Positions 37,494 to 46,395 of a stretch of DNA of 64,000 nucleotides are shown in pieces. This stretch comes from Candidatus Methylobacter favarea (GTDB lineage: Bacteria; Pseudomonadota; Gammaproteobacteria; Methylococcales; Methylomonadaceae). The stretch is from NCBI RefSeq assembly GCF_902806695.1, contig NZ_CADCXN010000013.1, forward strand, positions 18,892 through 82,891, read 5' to 3'. Position 1 is the stretch's first letter. Every line of letters begins with the position of its first letter. Position numbers and translations under genes: made by a program. The notes beneath the pieces are model-generated. The model was not told the origin of the DNA. It ran no database searches and was given only the letters and a program-made list of their open reading frames with translations.

Positions 37494-38729
37494 TTAGCTT
37501 CTAATTATCTTCTCATACAGCGTCAAATACTGCTCCGCAACTGTTCGGTAAGAAAACTTGAAAACAGCATCTGCCCGAGCATTTGCTCGCAGTTTTGAAT
37601 GCCGGATATCATCACTCAGAATCCACTGAATCCCCCCAGCTAAATCTTCAGTATCAAATACCTTCGCTAGCCAACCGGTTTTTTTATGAGTTACAATATC
37701 TGGCAAACCGCAGGTATCGAAGGCAATGACGGGCGTTCCACAAGCATGTGCTTCAGATGCGGTTTGTCCAAAGGCTTCTTGCCGCGAAGGCACCACCATT
37801 ACATCAGCAGCGGCGTAAAGTAAGCGCAGACTGAGATCATCATGCAAATGACCTGCATAGTGAACTGGAAAGCCAAGATCAACAGAGGTTTCCGGTGCAA
37901 GCTGCCCGAATACGACCAGTTCCAAGCCTGGCATCTGTCCCCGCAAATGGTCAAGTGCGGATTTCAGCAAATCGAATCCCTTGCGAGGGTCTTTTGCACC
38001 GCCCATTGCGCCAAAGAGCAGTAAAGGCGCAGCAGGGGGCAGATGCAGCATTTGTCTCGCTATAGTCTTATCCACAGGCTGCCAAGCATCGGTATCAATG
38101 GCGTTTGGAATTACGCTTACGGGCCATTCACGCATCAGTGCGCTTTGCCTTACGCAGTCCGCCAGCCAACGGCTGGGGGTGACGATATGCAGAGGCTGTT
38201 TCCAATTCTTACGCTTGCGTTGCCATGTCCAACGGTTGAGGTCAAAACCACTTTCATAGTTCGGGCGATTGCTGGGGAGATAACCTTCACGCCAGCGAAA
38301 ATCCTCAGTATAGTGCTCCGCCCCGCAAAAGGCCCACATATCGTGTAAAGTCCATACTAGAGGCTTTTTCAGTTCGCCGACATCTGAAATTGATAGCATT
38401 TCGCCAGTGATCCAGTGGATGTGCAACAGGTCTGCGTTTAAAGCATTGAGACGGGCGGGCCAGCGCGAAGAGAAGATCGCCGGCGAATGCAGGACAGGGT
38501 TGCCGGTGTGTAGCATTTTATTCAGCAACCCCCCCAAAGGCCTGCGGACATTGACTACTACCTTTTCCCACTTGGTTGTGGGCCCTCGCACCGTCCAGTC
38601 CCCTGCAGCGGCGCTATTGACCATCATAGTTGAATCGACATCATGCCGTCTTAAGGCGTGGTGAATACGGTAGGTTGCGCGGGCGGCACCGCCGTCAATA
38701 TCTGAATGATTGATCAGAGCGACTTTCAC
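37494..38729 (-). CDS. glycosyltransferase family 4
   Basis: A 411-residue retaining glycosyltransferase with two Rossmann domains. N-terminal features are NHSDIDGGAARATYRI (donor-side loop) and WTLHDMWAFCGAEHY; the C-terminal domain has PRKGFDLL near residue 258 and the GT4 EX7E-type segment SRQEAFGQTASEAHACG near residue 328. Its product is probably part of surface-polysaccharide synthesis. The GTG start overlaps the stop of the upstream methyltransferase by 4 bases. It is the last intact gene of the cluster; sugar donor and acceptor are unknown. Confidence 0.9.
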   Translation of the reverse strand: MKVALINHSDIDGGAARATYRIHHALRRHDVDSTMMVNSAAAGDWTVRGPTTKWEKVVVNVRRPLGGLLNKMLHTGNPVLHSPAIFSSRWPARLNALNADLLHIHWITGEMLSISDVGELKKPLVWTLHDMWAFCGAEHYTEDFRWREGYLPSNRPNYESGFDLNRWTWQRKRKNWKQPLHIVTPSRWLADCVRQSALMREWPVSVIPNAIDTDAWQPVDKTIARQMLHLPPAAPLLLFGAMGGAKDPRKGFDLLKSALDHLRGQMPGLELVVFGQLAPETSVDLGFPVHYAGHLHDDLSLRLLYAAADVMVVPSRQEAFGQTASEAHACGTPVIAFDTCGLPDIVTHKKTGWLAKVFDTEDLAGGIQWILSDDIRHSKLRANARADAVFKFSYRTVAEQYLTLYEKIIRS

Positions 38730-39565
38730 GAACGCAATACCAAGGATTTGATTCGAGAGAGAGACATATGCACCTGATTGAAAGGCTGTCCAAACAGACG
38801 TGAAACGGTTTCCGCACGACGTGCTCTGGCAAGGTTAAGGCGACCGACACGTTTAAAAACCAGTGCATGTGAGGCACCCTCCACAGTGCCTAGATATCGA
38901 AGGCCAAGCGACTCCATTACCCAAGGGAAAGTGTGCCTAAAGTGGTAGGTTGATGGCAAATGGCACTGTATGACGGGATAAAAACAATTGGCGAAAATCA
39001 ATCGACCCTCTTCAGTCACTGCATTGGCAATTTGATAGGCGAGGAAGAGAGGATCTTCGAGGTGTTCAAGCACATCCTGAGCTATTATTGCGTCATAGCC
39101 GCTTGCAGACAGATCCGAAACAAAACGAATGCGTGGCTCGTTTCTAAGCCGTTCTAATCCGACACGTGAGGGATAAGGCTCAACGATGGAAACAACCGCA
39201 TCAGGAATAGCATGGCACATCGCCCGCGCTAATTCACCAAATCCGCCCCCATAATCAGCAATCGATTTCACTCCAAGCAATTTAAGATGATTCGAAATAG
39301 CAATCCGATGCGAAAAAGAAACAGGATCGAGAGCGGTGAAAATACCATTCATCAGCCAGACAGGATGGCCGTAATAATCACCAATATTTTGAGAAGCGAA
39401 AGGCCGTCTATTATCCAGGTTAAGCTCATGCCAAACCCGATCCATCTCCTCCCATACCCACTCTACCGTGGGTAACTCTTGTGGAAGTCCTTTCAAATAG
39501 TCAGTCTCAGCCTGAGAAAGCCATGTACTGGGCACGCTATAGCCCCAGATTAAAATATTATCCAT
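38726..39565 (-). CDS. class I SAM-dependent methyltransferase
   Basis: A 279-residue methyltransferase of the Rossmann type. The SAM-binding motif I is IADYGGGFGELARAM near residue 103, followed by an acidic end of strand 2 (SIVEPYP) and the motif IIAQDVLEHLEDP near residue 160. It may methylate a sugar or a carrier-linked glycan, judging only from its place between two glycosyltransferase genes. The frame is open to 39622, but the ATG at 39565 has a GGGGGGA ribosome site at the right distance. The stop overlaps the next gene by 4 bases. Confidence 0.85.
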   Translation of the reverse strand: MDNILIWGYSVPSTWLSQAETDYLKGLPQELPTVEWVWEEMDRVWHELNLDNRRPFASQNIGDYYGHPVWLMNGIFTALDPVSFSHRIAISNHLKLLGVKSIADYGGGFGELARAMCHAIPDAVVSIVEPYPSRVGLERLRNEPRIRFVSDLSASGYDAIIAQDVLEHLEDPLFLAYQIANAVTEEGRLIFANCFYPVIQCHLPSTYHFRHTFPWVMESLGLRYLGTVEGASHALVFKRVGRLNLARARRAETVSRLFGQPFNQVHMSLSRIKSLVLRS

Positions 39566-39741
39566 TATCCCCCCAAAATGACTCCTATTATGACACAGCG
39601 GGCACCGTTCAGCTCTCTGCAATAGGTATTAACTAACATGATTTGAATTGATGCCCATGCCGTCTTAGTGTATAAGGAAAGTAATAAACAGTCCCGGCCC
39701 CAGCGCTAAGATTAGGAGTGATTTATGACTCCTTCCTATTT

Positions 39742-40590
39742 TCATTTCCGCAAGTTTAACCACTTTTTTACGGATCGCATTGTTGACCGCACTCGTCCGG
39801 TGGCAATGAGGGTAAAAATCTCTCTTACTTTTGGTTTGACTTGAGGATAACCATGCATTGAAATGATCAGCGATGACTTTTCAAAACGCGTAAGAGGTTG
39901 AAGTTTTTTGGTAAGATTTTCTTTTGCCAAGCGAATTTTTTTTTCATTTCCTGTAGTTATCCTGGCATTGCCGTGTATTTCATCAAGCACACAACTTGTG
40001 CGGCCGATATTAACAAAATCACCAAATATCCTGGCCATCCTAATCCACAAATCCCAATCCTGCCAAGCCGGCATTGCCTTATCAAAAAGACCGGCTTCTA
40101 TATAATGGCTTCTTGGAGCAAAAACCAAACTGCCGACCAGATTTGTCTTCCTTAAATTCTGATAAGTAACGACCTGCTTTTGATGGCGGATAACTCGCCC
40201 ATTAGCCGTAATAATCTGCACAGAATCAAATAATCCTGCCACGGATTCTGAGGTTTCCCATCGTTTTACAAATTGATCAATCCTGTCCGGGGCGAAATAA
40301 TCATCATCGTCGAGTCCTGTCACAAAATTACCGGTGCTTGCTAAGATAGCAGCGTTTCTTGCAGCGCATGCTCCCTGACTTTCTTCGTTTCGTATTATAA
40401 CCGTCCCGCTAGTTTGATTTTGCTGTTGTAGGTAACTCCACGTTTCATCTGTTGAGCCATCATCAACGACAATAATTTCGATATTTTTATATGTCTGAGC
40501 TTTAACAGAGTTAATCGCTCTGGCTAGTAATTCTAATCGGTTTTTTGTGGGTATAAAAACGGAAACTAAAGGTTCGTTATGACTTTTCAC
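39742..40590 (-). CDS. glycosyltransferase family 2
   Basis: A 282-residue inverting glycosyltransferase. The GT2 start VSVFIPTKNRLELLARAINS, the VVDDGSTDETW segment near residue 42 and the TGLDDDDYFAPDRI segment near residue 90 (the DxD-type metal site) are intact. The middle contains QDWDLWIRMA near residue 175. The start is GTG. Its C-terminal 60 residues are basic. It is separated from its neighbours by 176 bases on the downstream side and by a 617-base gap on the upstream side, so it may have its own promoter. Confidence 0.9.
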   Translation of the reverse strand: MKSHNEPLVSVFIPTKNRLELLARAINSVKAQTYKNIEIIVVDDGSTDETWSYLQQQNQTSGTVIIRNEESQGACAARNAAILASTGNFVTGLDDDDYFAPDRIDQFVKRWETSESVAGLFDSVQIITANGRVIRHQKQVVTYQNLRKTNLVGSLVFAPRSHYIEAGLFDKAMPAWQDWDLWIRMARIFGDFVNIGRTSCVLDEIHGNARITTGNEKKIRLAKENLTKKLQPLTRFEKSSLIISMHGYPQVKPKVREIFTLIATGRVRSTMRSVKKWLNLRK

Positions 40591-41207
40591 TTACAGATAT
40601 TCCACATTAGCTTGTTTGTTAATTCAGTGATGGATGGGCAATGCTTATCTGCCAACCTTTTATTCTAATCCAATGCCAACATGCTGTAGAAATAATCAAT
40701 ATTCGGCAAGTGCATAACCAGCAAATATTTGACGAACTAGAGTTTTCAATGACCTCCAGCTCTTATTTCAAGTACATGGTGCGCTGCATTGGTCTGCCGT
40801 TACAATTTGCTATGGCTTAGGCATTGCCGCCGCCAATCCATTGGTCAACAGCGCCGCTCAAACTTATTGAGCGCCCTTCTCCTGTGGAGTATGGGCGCGG
40901 CATGGAAAAGCCAACCACTTGCCCAACAAGTTAGGGTTAATTCGGCCTGCAAACGTGAGCCTTATTCGCTACTGTTTTTCACGCGTTTGTTCCAGAGATA
41001 GTCAGCATATAGAATAAAGCCTAATCAAATCTGGCAATCAGTTACTACTATCAAGCCTTGTATTGAAGGGTTCCTGGGTTCCTGATTTTGTCAGGATAGG
41101 TCAGAGTCAGACTCGATATTCCATGGCGCAGCGATTAGGCGCTACGGGCAGACCATCAAGCCGCCCGTAATGAGGTGCAATATCCTTACCCCAGAAGTAG
41201 ACCGGCA
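40591..41207. other. 617-base gap, possible transposase relic
   Basis: The plus-strand frame 40789-41001 ends in LAQQVRVNSACKREPYSLLF, which resembles the C-terminal strand pattern (FQ-NS---RR-LS) of IS4-like transposases. The likeness is short and the upstream half is not recognisable. The rest of the gap shows nothing. It breaks the otherwise dense glycan cluster between the flippase and the GT2 gene. Confidence 0.3.
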
Positions 41208-42683
41208 CTATTTAACAAACGAATTTTTAGAAGTATTTGTATCTGGCCTGCGCTTTACTATTAATTCCATCATCGCCCTGAGCCATTCACGATTTGCACT
41301 GTAGCTAAGCGCCAAATATAGCGGTACGGATACGACTCCTCCCAGTATTAAACGAATAGGAGCGCCATTGAATTGTAAAGCGATCAAATAGGCTGGCAAT
41401 AGGCTTAACAGCGCCAACACCAGCGGCCGCAATGTGGCAACAGAGAAATTAAAAAGACTTAGCCTGCAAAGTGGCCGAACCAGAAAAAACCATCCAGGCA
41501 CGAATAAAAATATATACAAACCCAGGAGAGCCCAGGTCAGGCCCGCTGCTCCATATTTGGAACCGAACCACATCACTGGAGGAAGAATTAATAGCATTGT
41601 CAAATTCCACTTCAACGATAAATCGGCGCGCCCCATACCGAATAATAGGCTGCCGACCGGGTTCATCGTTGATCGGAAGAAACCCCAAGCCGCCAAGACG
41701 CGCAACAAAGGTGCTGAAGATTGCCATCCATCCCCAAGCATGATCATGACAATTTCTGGGGCAAAGACAGCGATGCCCACATAAAGCGGTGCGTTAGTAG
41801 AAGCTGTCATGTTCATTGTCTTGAGGTAGATAGACCCGACACGCACTACATCATTCTGTACCTGGGCGATGAGTGGGAAGCCGACTCGAGTGATAATTGG
41901 ATTGACCATGAACTGAAGCTGCAAAACGAGATTGCGTGGCACGCTATAAAGTCCAAGTTGCGAGGCGCCTAGCAAGCGGCCGCCCAACAGCAGGTCTACC
42001 GTCATGTTAATCTGGTTGACTATGTTGTTAGCCACCATCGCGCCGCCAAATTTTAAATAAGGCCGCACATCCTTCATACGCAAGCGCCACATCGGCCGCC
42101 AGCCCCGGGCCATAAACATCCAGGCAAATGCAGTACTGAAAAATGCTGAAACAATTCCGCCGAGCACCAGCGAATACACACCCCATCCCGAAAAGGCTGC
42201 TGACAGCGACGCAATAAAACCTAAAATTGCCACTGCAATTTCCAACAACATAATCGGGCGAAAATCCAGTTCTTTCTCAGCGGCCAACCGCACTTGCACG
42301 CCCAGCGTTCCGAGTATGAAAGTGGACGCGCTTAGCATCATCAATGGGCTCAGACGTTTATCGCCAAAGAACCACGCTAGCAGAGGACTGGCTGCGATGA
42401 CTAGAAGGGTCAATCCGACGCTTAAAACAACATTCAGCCAAAAAAGGCTCGAGCGTTGTTCCAAAGTTACATCCCGGCGCTGCATAAAAGCGCTGTTGAG
42501 GCCAAGGTCAGCGAATAGAGCCGTAAAACTCAGCACTACACCTACCATCGCCATCAGGCCATAATCTTCGGGCGACAGTAATCGAGCAAGTACAGTCACT
42601 TGAACAACTTGCAAGGCTGCACGCACTATTGCCGCGATTGTCGTCCAGCGCACGGCAGAAAAGGATTTAGATTTGAGTGTCAC
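41208..42683 (-). CDS. polysaccharide flippase, Wzx/MOP type
   Basis: A 491-residue membrane protein with about 12-14 hydrophobic segments, of the lipopolysaccharide-biosynthesis exporter group in the MOP superfamily. The opening VRWTTIAAIVRAALQVVQVTVLARLLSPEDYG (in two parts, residues 11-42) and LGLNSAFMQRRD near residue 60 are typical. It should flip undecaprenyl-linked sugar units across the inner membrane. The start is GTG and overlaps the upstream methyltransferase stop by 4 bases. Confidence 0.9.
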   Translation of the reverse strand: MTLKSKSFSAVRWTTIAAIVRAALQVVQVTVLARLLSPEDYGLMAMVGVVLSFTALFADLGLNSAFMQRRDVTLEQRSSLFWLNVVLSVGLTLLVIAASPLLAWFFGDKRLSPLMMLSASTFILGTLGVQVRLAAEKELDFRPIMLLEIAVAILGFIASLSAAFSGWGVYSLVLGGIVSAFFSTAFAWMFMARGWRPMWRLRMKDVRPYLKFGGAMVANNIVNQINMTVDLLLGGRLLGASQLGLYSVPRNLVLQLQFMVNPIITRVGFPLIAQVQNDVVRVGSIYLKTMNMTASTNAPLYVGIAVFAPEIVMIMLGDGWQSSAPLLRVLAAWGFFRSTMNPVGSLLFGMGRADLSLKWNLTMLLILPPVMWFGSKYGAAGLTWALLGLYIFLFVPGWFFLVRPLCRLSLFNFSVATLRPLVLALLSLLPAYLIALQFNGAPIRLILGGVVSVPLYLALSYSANREWLRAMMELIVKRRPDTNTSKNSFVK

Positions 42684-43339
42684 GGTTTCTTTGCAACCAC
42701 GACATACCCAGCGGTCTCATTTTCTGCTTTCCAATGTTTCGAAAGCAATGGATTAATCTGTTGATTTATCCACCAGAATGGGATGAGAATACCCCTGACA
42801 AACCCTCTGATAAGAGGTAATGTTTGATAGTTCAGTTTAAGAAACCCCATCTCCCAGAACCCCGTTGTTTCCTCGACGTAAATATCGATAAACCCGGCTT
42901 TTTTTAACATGTAATCCAGGCCGTGGCGGGTATATCGATAATAATCCCAAGGAGCTTCATGAACCCACCACTGAAAAGGCACTGATAAAAGAACATTACC
43001 TTGTCTTTTCAATATCCTGTTTGACTCGTTCAACATTGTTTGCGGTTCGCTCAAGTGCTCAAGAACCTCGAACGAGACAACTGTATCGGCAACGTCAGAA
43101 TCTATTGGCAATTTATTATTAAGGTCCGGGACGACATCGCAGTTTTGTCCATGAATACAATTTGACCAATCGACCCCGAAGTATTCCCTAGCTTGTTTCA
43201 TTATGTCCTGTTCGTAAGGACGGACTCCGCATCCGAGATCGTATACACGCCCTCTCAACAGAGATAAATCTTTTTTAACGCGATCATTTACAACCTTTTT
43301 AATCAGCCAGTTATGCGCGAACTTGTCTTCAACATGCAT
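42680..43339 (-). CDS. class I SAM-dependent methyltransferase
   Basis: A 219-residue methyltransferase. Motif I reads VYDLGCGVRPYEQDI near residue 33, then the strand-2 acid in YFGVDWSN, and VVSFEVLEHLSEP near residue 88. The C-terminal region is enriched in aromatic and hydrophobic residues, which may place it at the membrane. Coupled at both ends: 11-base overlap with the GT4 gene upstream and 4-base overlap with the flippase gene downstream. Target is unknown, a glycan intermediate is likely from context. Confidence 0.85.
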   Translation of the reverse strand: MHVEDKFAHNWLIKKVVNDRVKKDLSLLRGRVYDLGCGVRPYEQDIMKQAREYFGVDWSNCIHGQNCDVVPDLNNKLPIDSDVADTVVSFEVLEHLSEPQTMLNESNRILKRQGNVLLSVPFQWWVHEAPWDYYRYTRHGLDYMLKKAGFIDIYVEETTGFWEMGFLKLNYQTLPLIRGFVRGILIPFWWINQQINPLLSKHWKAENETAGYVVVAKKP

Positions 43340-44498
43340 TTTTAAAATAAATCTCTTCTAATTTATGTGTGCATTTAAGAATGTCCATCTTATCTAGGAT
43401 GTGTCGCCGGGCAGCTTGTCCGAATTTATTAGCAAGGTTGTCATCGATAAGCAACCTTGCTAGCGCCTCTTGTATGGCACCGACATCTTTCTCTTTGTGG
43501 GCATACCCGGTTACCCCATTTACAATTCCCTCTGTCGAGCCGCCAAGTGCAGAGGTAATAACCGGAACACCTGATGCCTGCGCCTCAAGGATTACAATCC
43601 CTAACCCCTCGGCATCTCCATTTACCGATGTAATGCTCGGCAGACAGAATACGCGGGCTTCGCCCAGTCTTTCACGCACTTGTTCGCTTGTTTGCGCACC
43701 AAGAAATCTGGCACGAACACCATTATTGTCAGCATATTCTTTCAACTCATTTTCGAGCGGTCCCGATCCGATAATTATTAAGTCATACTCCGGGAATTGA
43801 TCCTGAATACCCAGAAATGCTTCAAGGAGGTACTGACAGCCTTTTTTCTCAACCAAGCGGCCCACGTATAGAACCTCTCTGCGTCTGGCGAGTGGCTTGG
43901 GCCCTGGAAAAAATGTTTGAGTATCGACACCAATATAACTGACGTCAATTTTGTCAGCTGGAATACCGTATTCAACCGCGCGATTCTTAATGGCTTGTGA
44001 AACAGCTATGAAATGGACATTTCTTTCCTTGGCAATGCTTAAGAGGCATGACGGATATCTCTTCATCCAGTATCCTCCATTTCCACTCTCCCACCATTGT
44101 CTGTAAATATTAATATCAAACCCATGCAAAGTCACGAGCATGGGAAGACTTAATGCCTTTGCCAAGGGCCACGCATGCTCAACCTCTGTGCCAAAATGCG
44201 CATGAACCAATTGTGCCTTTTCTTTTTTTAATAACTCAACGTCAGATTTTAATGACCATTGCATTAATAACCGAATCCGTCTCATCTTTCCAGAGAACCA
44301 GGAGTAGTTATTATCAAGCAAACGGATATCTAAACCCGTTAAATCCAATCCATTTTCAACTAGATCCTTTCCTACCAGGATAGGTTTCCACCCAGACAAA
44401 TTTATACATTGTTCCTTGATAAAGGTTTCCGATAGCGGAAGCAGGCTTGATTTTAAAACCAATACCTTGGGCTTTGACTTGGCTGATGGCTCATCCAT
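43329..44498 (-). CDS. glycosyltransferase family 4
   Basis: A 389-residue GT4 enzyme. The N-terminal domain has LLPLSETFIKEQC near residue 15 and VHAHFGTEVEHAWPLA near residue 97. The C-terminal donor domain has GRLVEKKGCQYLLEAF near residue 208, then the loop SITSVNGDAEGLGIVILEAQASGVPV near residue 290 with the EX7E pattern. This layout is typical of exopolysaccharide and O-antigen glycosyltransferases. A TTG at 44516 is an alternative start. It is the first gene of the minus-strand glycan cluster. Confidence 0.9.
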   Translation of the reverse strand: MDEPSAKSKPKVLVLKSSLLPLSETFIKEQCINLSGWKPILVGKDLVENGLDLTGLDIRLLDNNYSWFSGKMRRIRLLMQWSLKSDVELLKKEKAQLVHAHFGTEVEHAWPLAKALSLPMLVTLHGFDINIYRQWWESGNGGYWMKRYPSCLLSIAKERNVHFIAVSQAIKNRAVEYGIPADKIDVSYIGVDTQTFFPGPKPLARRREVLYVGRLVEKKGCQYLLEAFLGIQDQFPEYDLIIIGSGPLENELKEYADNNGVRARFLGAQTSEQVRERLGEARVFCLPSITSVNGDAEGLGIVILEAQASGVPVITSALGGSTEGIVNGVTGYAHKEKDVGAIQEALARLLIDDNLANKFGQAARRHILDKMDILKCTHKLEEIYFKNAC

Positions 44499-44624
44499 TA
44501 GATATTTCTCATGCAATCAATATAAAGGAAAAAAGATCAAACCCGTTCTTTTAAAGACGCTGGGATGCTGGTATAAAGCTGCATGCTACAGTTATACCGC
44601 AGGTCATAATCTCATACATTTTCG

Positions 44625-45014
44625 TTACTGCCACTGTGCGCTAACGCCGAATGAATAACTTGTTGGCTTAGCCAGAGACTGGCGGTCGAGCATCCTGTTT
44701 ACTGCTCCAAGGATGGATATTGCGAAAAAAATTGCTGCCAGGGTGACAGAGACTATTAGGCTTCGTTCGCGGCAAAACGTGTTTAACGCTCTGCCTTCAA
44801 AACCGGTGCCGGACACGACTGATTCAAAACGCTGTGCCCGGGTGGAGTATATAGGCCATTGATGATTTATAGGTTTTGTCGCCGGGGTTGATCTTGATAA
44901 TTTAAGCCCGCCTCTCAGAGTAAACACAGAGAGATTCAACTCATCGGCAATCAGTGACTGCTTGAGTGCACCTTTGCAGGATATGGGCAAGAGCTTGTTC
45001 TTTAAATTCTTCAT
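44625..45014 (-). CDS. hypothetical protein with one membrane segment
   Basis: I do not recognise this 129-residue product. Residues 1-75 are basic and polar, residues 85-106 form one clear hydrophobic segment (SLIVSVTLAAIFFAISILGAV), and the tail is short. It may be a small inner-membrane protein or the remnant of a larger gene. It is on the same strand as the glycan cluster and 126 bases upstream of its first gene. Coding status is uncertain. Confidence 0.35.
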   Translation of the reverse strand: MKNLKNKLLPISCKGALKQSLIADELNLSVFTLRGGLKLSRSTPATKPINHQWPIYSTRAQRFESVVSGTGFEGRALNTFCRERSLIVSVTLAAIFFAISILGAVNRMLDRQSLAKPTSYSFGVSAQWQ

Positions 45015-45150
45015 AAGGGCTTTGCATTTTTTTAATCTCTACAAAATCTTAGCGGGGGTAACCAGCCTGGGCCTGATATAGAGGAGTAAAGATAAAGTGT
45101 TTAGATGTCCATAATAAAACTGAATATCCTATATCTGTTTCACCCAGTCG

Positions 45151-45720
45151 TTAGCATGCATGTAGTTTATTCATTACTGTTGCTATATCCCCAGTAACTA
45201 TTTCATTTATAAAGCTTCTACTCAGGCAAAAAGATGATACTATCAAATCCCGTTCATTTTTAGAGGGGGGGGATAATACGAAGTCAACAATAGATCTTCC
45301 CGCTGCAGGTCGACCAATACCTATTCTTAGCCGATAAAAATCCTTTGAGCCTAAATGAGCAATAATATCCTTTAAGCCATTATGGCCTGCGTGGCCTCCC
45401 TCTTTTTTAAGTTTTACAATGCCGGCATCAAAATCCAGATCATCATGAATAACCAGAATCTCTTCGGGGGCCAGCTTGTAAAAGCGAGCGATTTTCCCAA
45501 CAGCCTCTCCGCTTCGATTCATAAACGTCTCAGGTTTTAATAGCATTACCTTTCTGCCGGCTATGTCACACGCTGAAAATAATCCTTGAAACTTAGGTTC
45601 ATTAATCCAGACACCGCCTAATTCATCTGCCAGTGCCTCTAAAAACAAAAACCCGGCATTATGCCGGGTTTTTGCATATTGTTGCCCCGGATTTCCTAAG
45701 CCAACAAGGAGTCTAATCAC
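45151..45720 (-). CDS. pth: peptidyl-tRNA hydrolase
   Basis: Pth releases peptides from peptidyl-tRNA dropped by ribosomes. The 189 residues are typical. It starts LLVGLGNPGQQYAKTRHNAGF, given here as residues 4-24, with the catalytic His of TRHNAG, and contains KPETFMNRSGEAV near residue 62, HDDLDFD near residue 92 and GGHAGHNGLKDI near residue 108. The start is a GTG. It lies 3 bases after rplY on the same strand, the usual prs-rplY-pth order. A strong terminator-like hairpin lies inside its first 26 codons (see findings). Confidence 0.95.
   Translation of the reverse strand: MIRLLVGLGNPGQQYAKTRHNAGFLFLEALADELGGVWINEPKFQGLFSACDIAGRKVMLLKPETFMNRSGEAVGKIARFYKLAPEEILVIHDDLDFDAGIVKLKKEGGHAGHNGLKDIIAHLGSKDFYRLRIGIGRPAAGRSIVDFVLSPPSKNERDLIVSSFCLSRSFINEIVTGDIATVMNKLHAC
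45647..45673 (-). promoter_or_regulatory. terminator-like hairpin inside the pth coding region
   Basis: The arms 45647-45657 (AAAAACCCGGC) and 45663-45673 (GCCGGGTTTTT) are perfectly complementary around the 5-base loop ATTAT. Read on the minus strand, the pth message would form a GC-rich stem followed by UUUUUGUUUUU, the classic intrinsic terminator shape, about 50-75 bases into the gene. It coincides with the codons for the conserved TRHNAGFLF region. Whether it acts is unknown. Confidence 0.5.
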
Positions 45721-45723
45721 TTT

Positions 45724-46344
45724 TTATTCCGGGGCGGCTTCTTCGGAGGTCTCGTCGTCCTTACTTACTTTTGAAGACATCATGGAAACAACAGGAAGGT
45801 CATGTTCGGGGCCTTGGGCCAAGACCACAATTTCAAGCCCTGGCGGCAGCACAATATCCGAAAGATGCAGTGAATCGCCAATGTCCAGACTGGCAAGATC
45901 TACTTCCAGATACTCAGGCAAGGCCGCGGCCACGCAAGAAACCTCCACATCCACCAGGGAATGGGCTGCAATACCTCCTTTTTTACCACCAATAGAAATG
46001 GCTTCGTTGATAAAATGCAAAGGTACATGTACTTTCAACACTTCTGACAGCGTAACCCGTTGAAAATCAATATGCATAACCTGGAGTTTTTGAGGATTAC
46101 GCTGGATATTCTTAAGAATGGCTTTTTCAGTTGTTCCATTCACGCTTACGTCTAATACATGAGAATAAACAGCTTCATGATCAAGATGCTTAATGACGTC
46201 ATTATGGCTCAGCGTCAACATTTGCGGCTCTCTATGTCCACCATATATTATTGCCGGCACCTTACCTTGACGGCGCACTCTTTTTGCTGCGCCTTTACCT
46301 GATTGCCCACGATTTTCGGCAACAAATTCAAATACATCAGACAT
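45724..46344 (-). CDS. rplY: 50S ribosomal protein L25 (CTC/TL5 type)
   Basis: L25 binds 5S rRNA. This is the long form: an N-terminal L25 domain (GAAKRVRRQGKVPAIIYGG near residue 17) and a C-terminal TL5 beta domain, with an acidic tail (SKDDETSEEAAPE). The length is 206 residues. I chose the ATG at 46344, the usual MSDVFEF-type start, over a GTG at 46356. It sits between prs and pth, the standard order. Confidence 0.93.
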   Translation of the reverse strand: MSDVFEFVAENRGQSGKGAAKRVRRQGKVPAIIYGGHREPQMLTLSHNDVIKHLDHEAVYSHVLDVSVNGTTEKAILKNIQRNPQKLQVMHIDFQRVTLSEVLKVHVPLHFINEAISIGGKKGGIAAHSLVDVEVSCVAAALPEYLEVDLASLDIGDSLHLSDIVLPPGLEIVVLAQGPEHDLPVVSMMSSKVSKDDETSEEAAPE

Positions 46345-46395
46345 TGTTTTTCTCACTTTTGTGCATAAAACACATAAATTCTATTATTTAAATCA

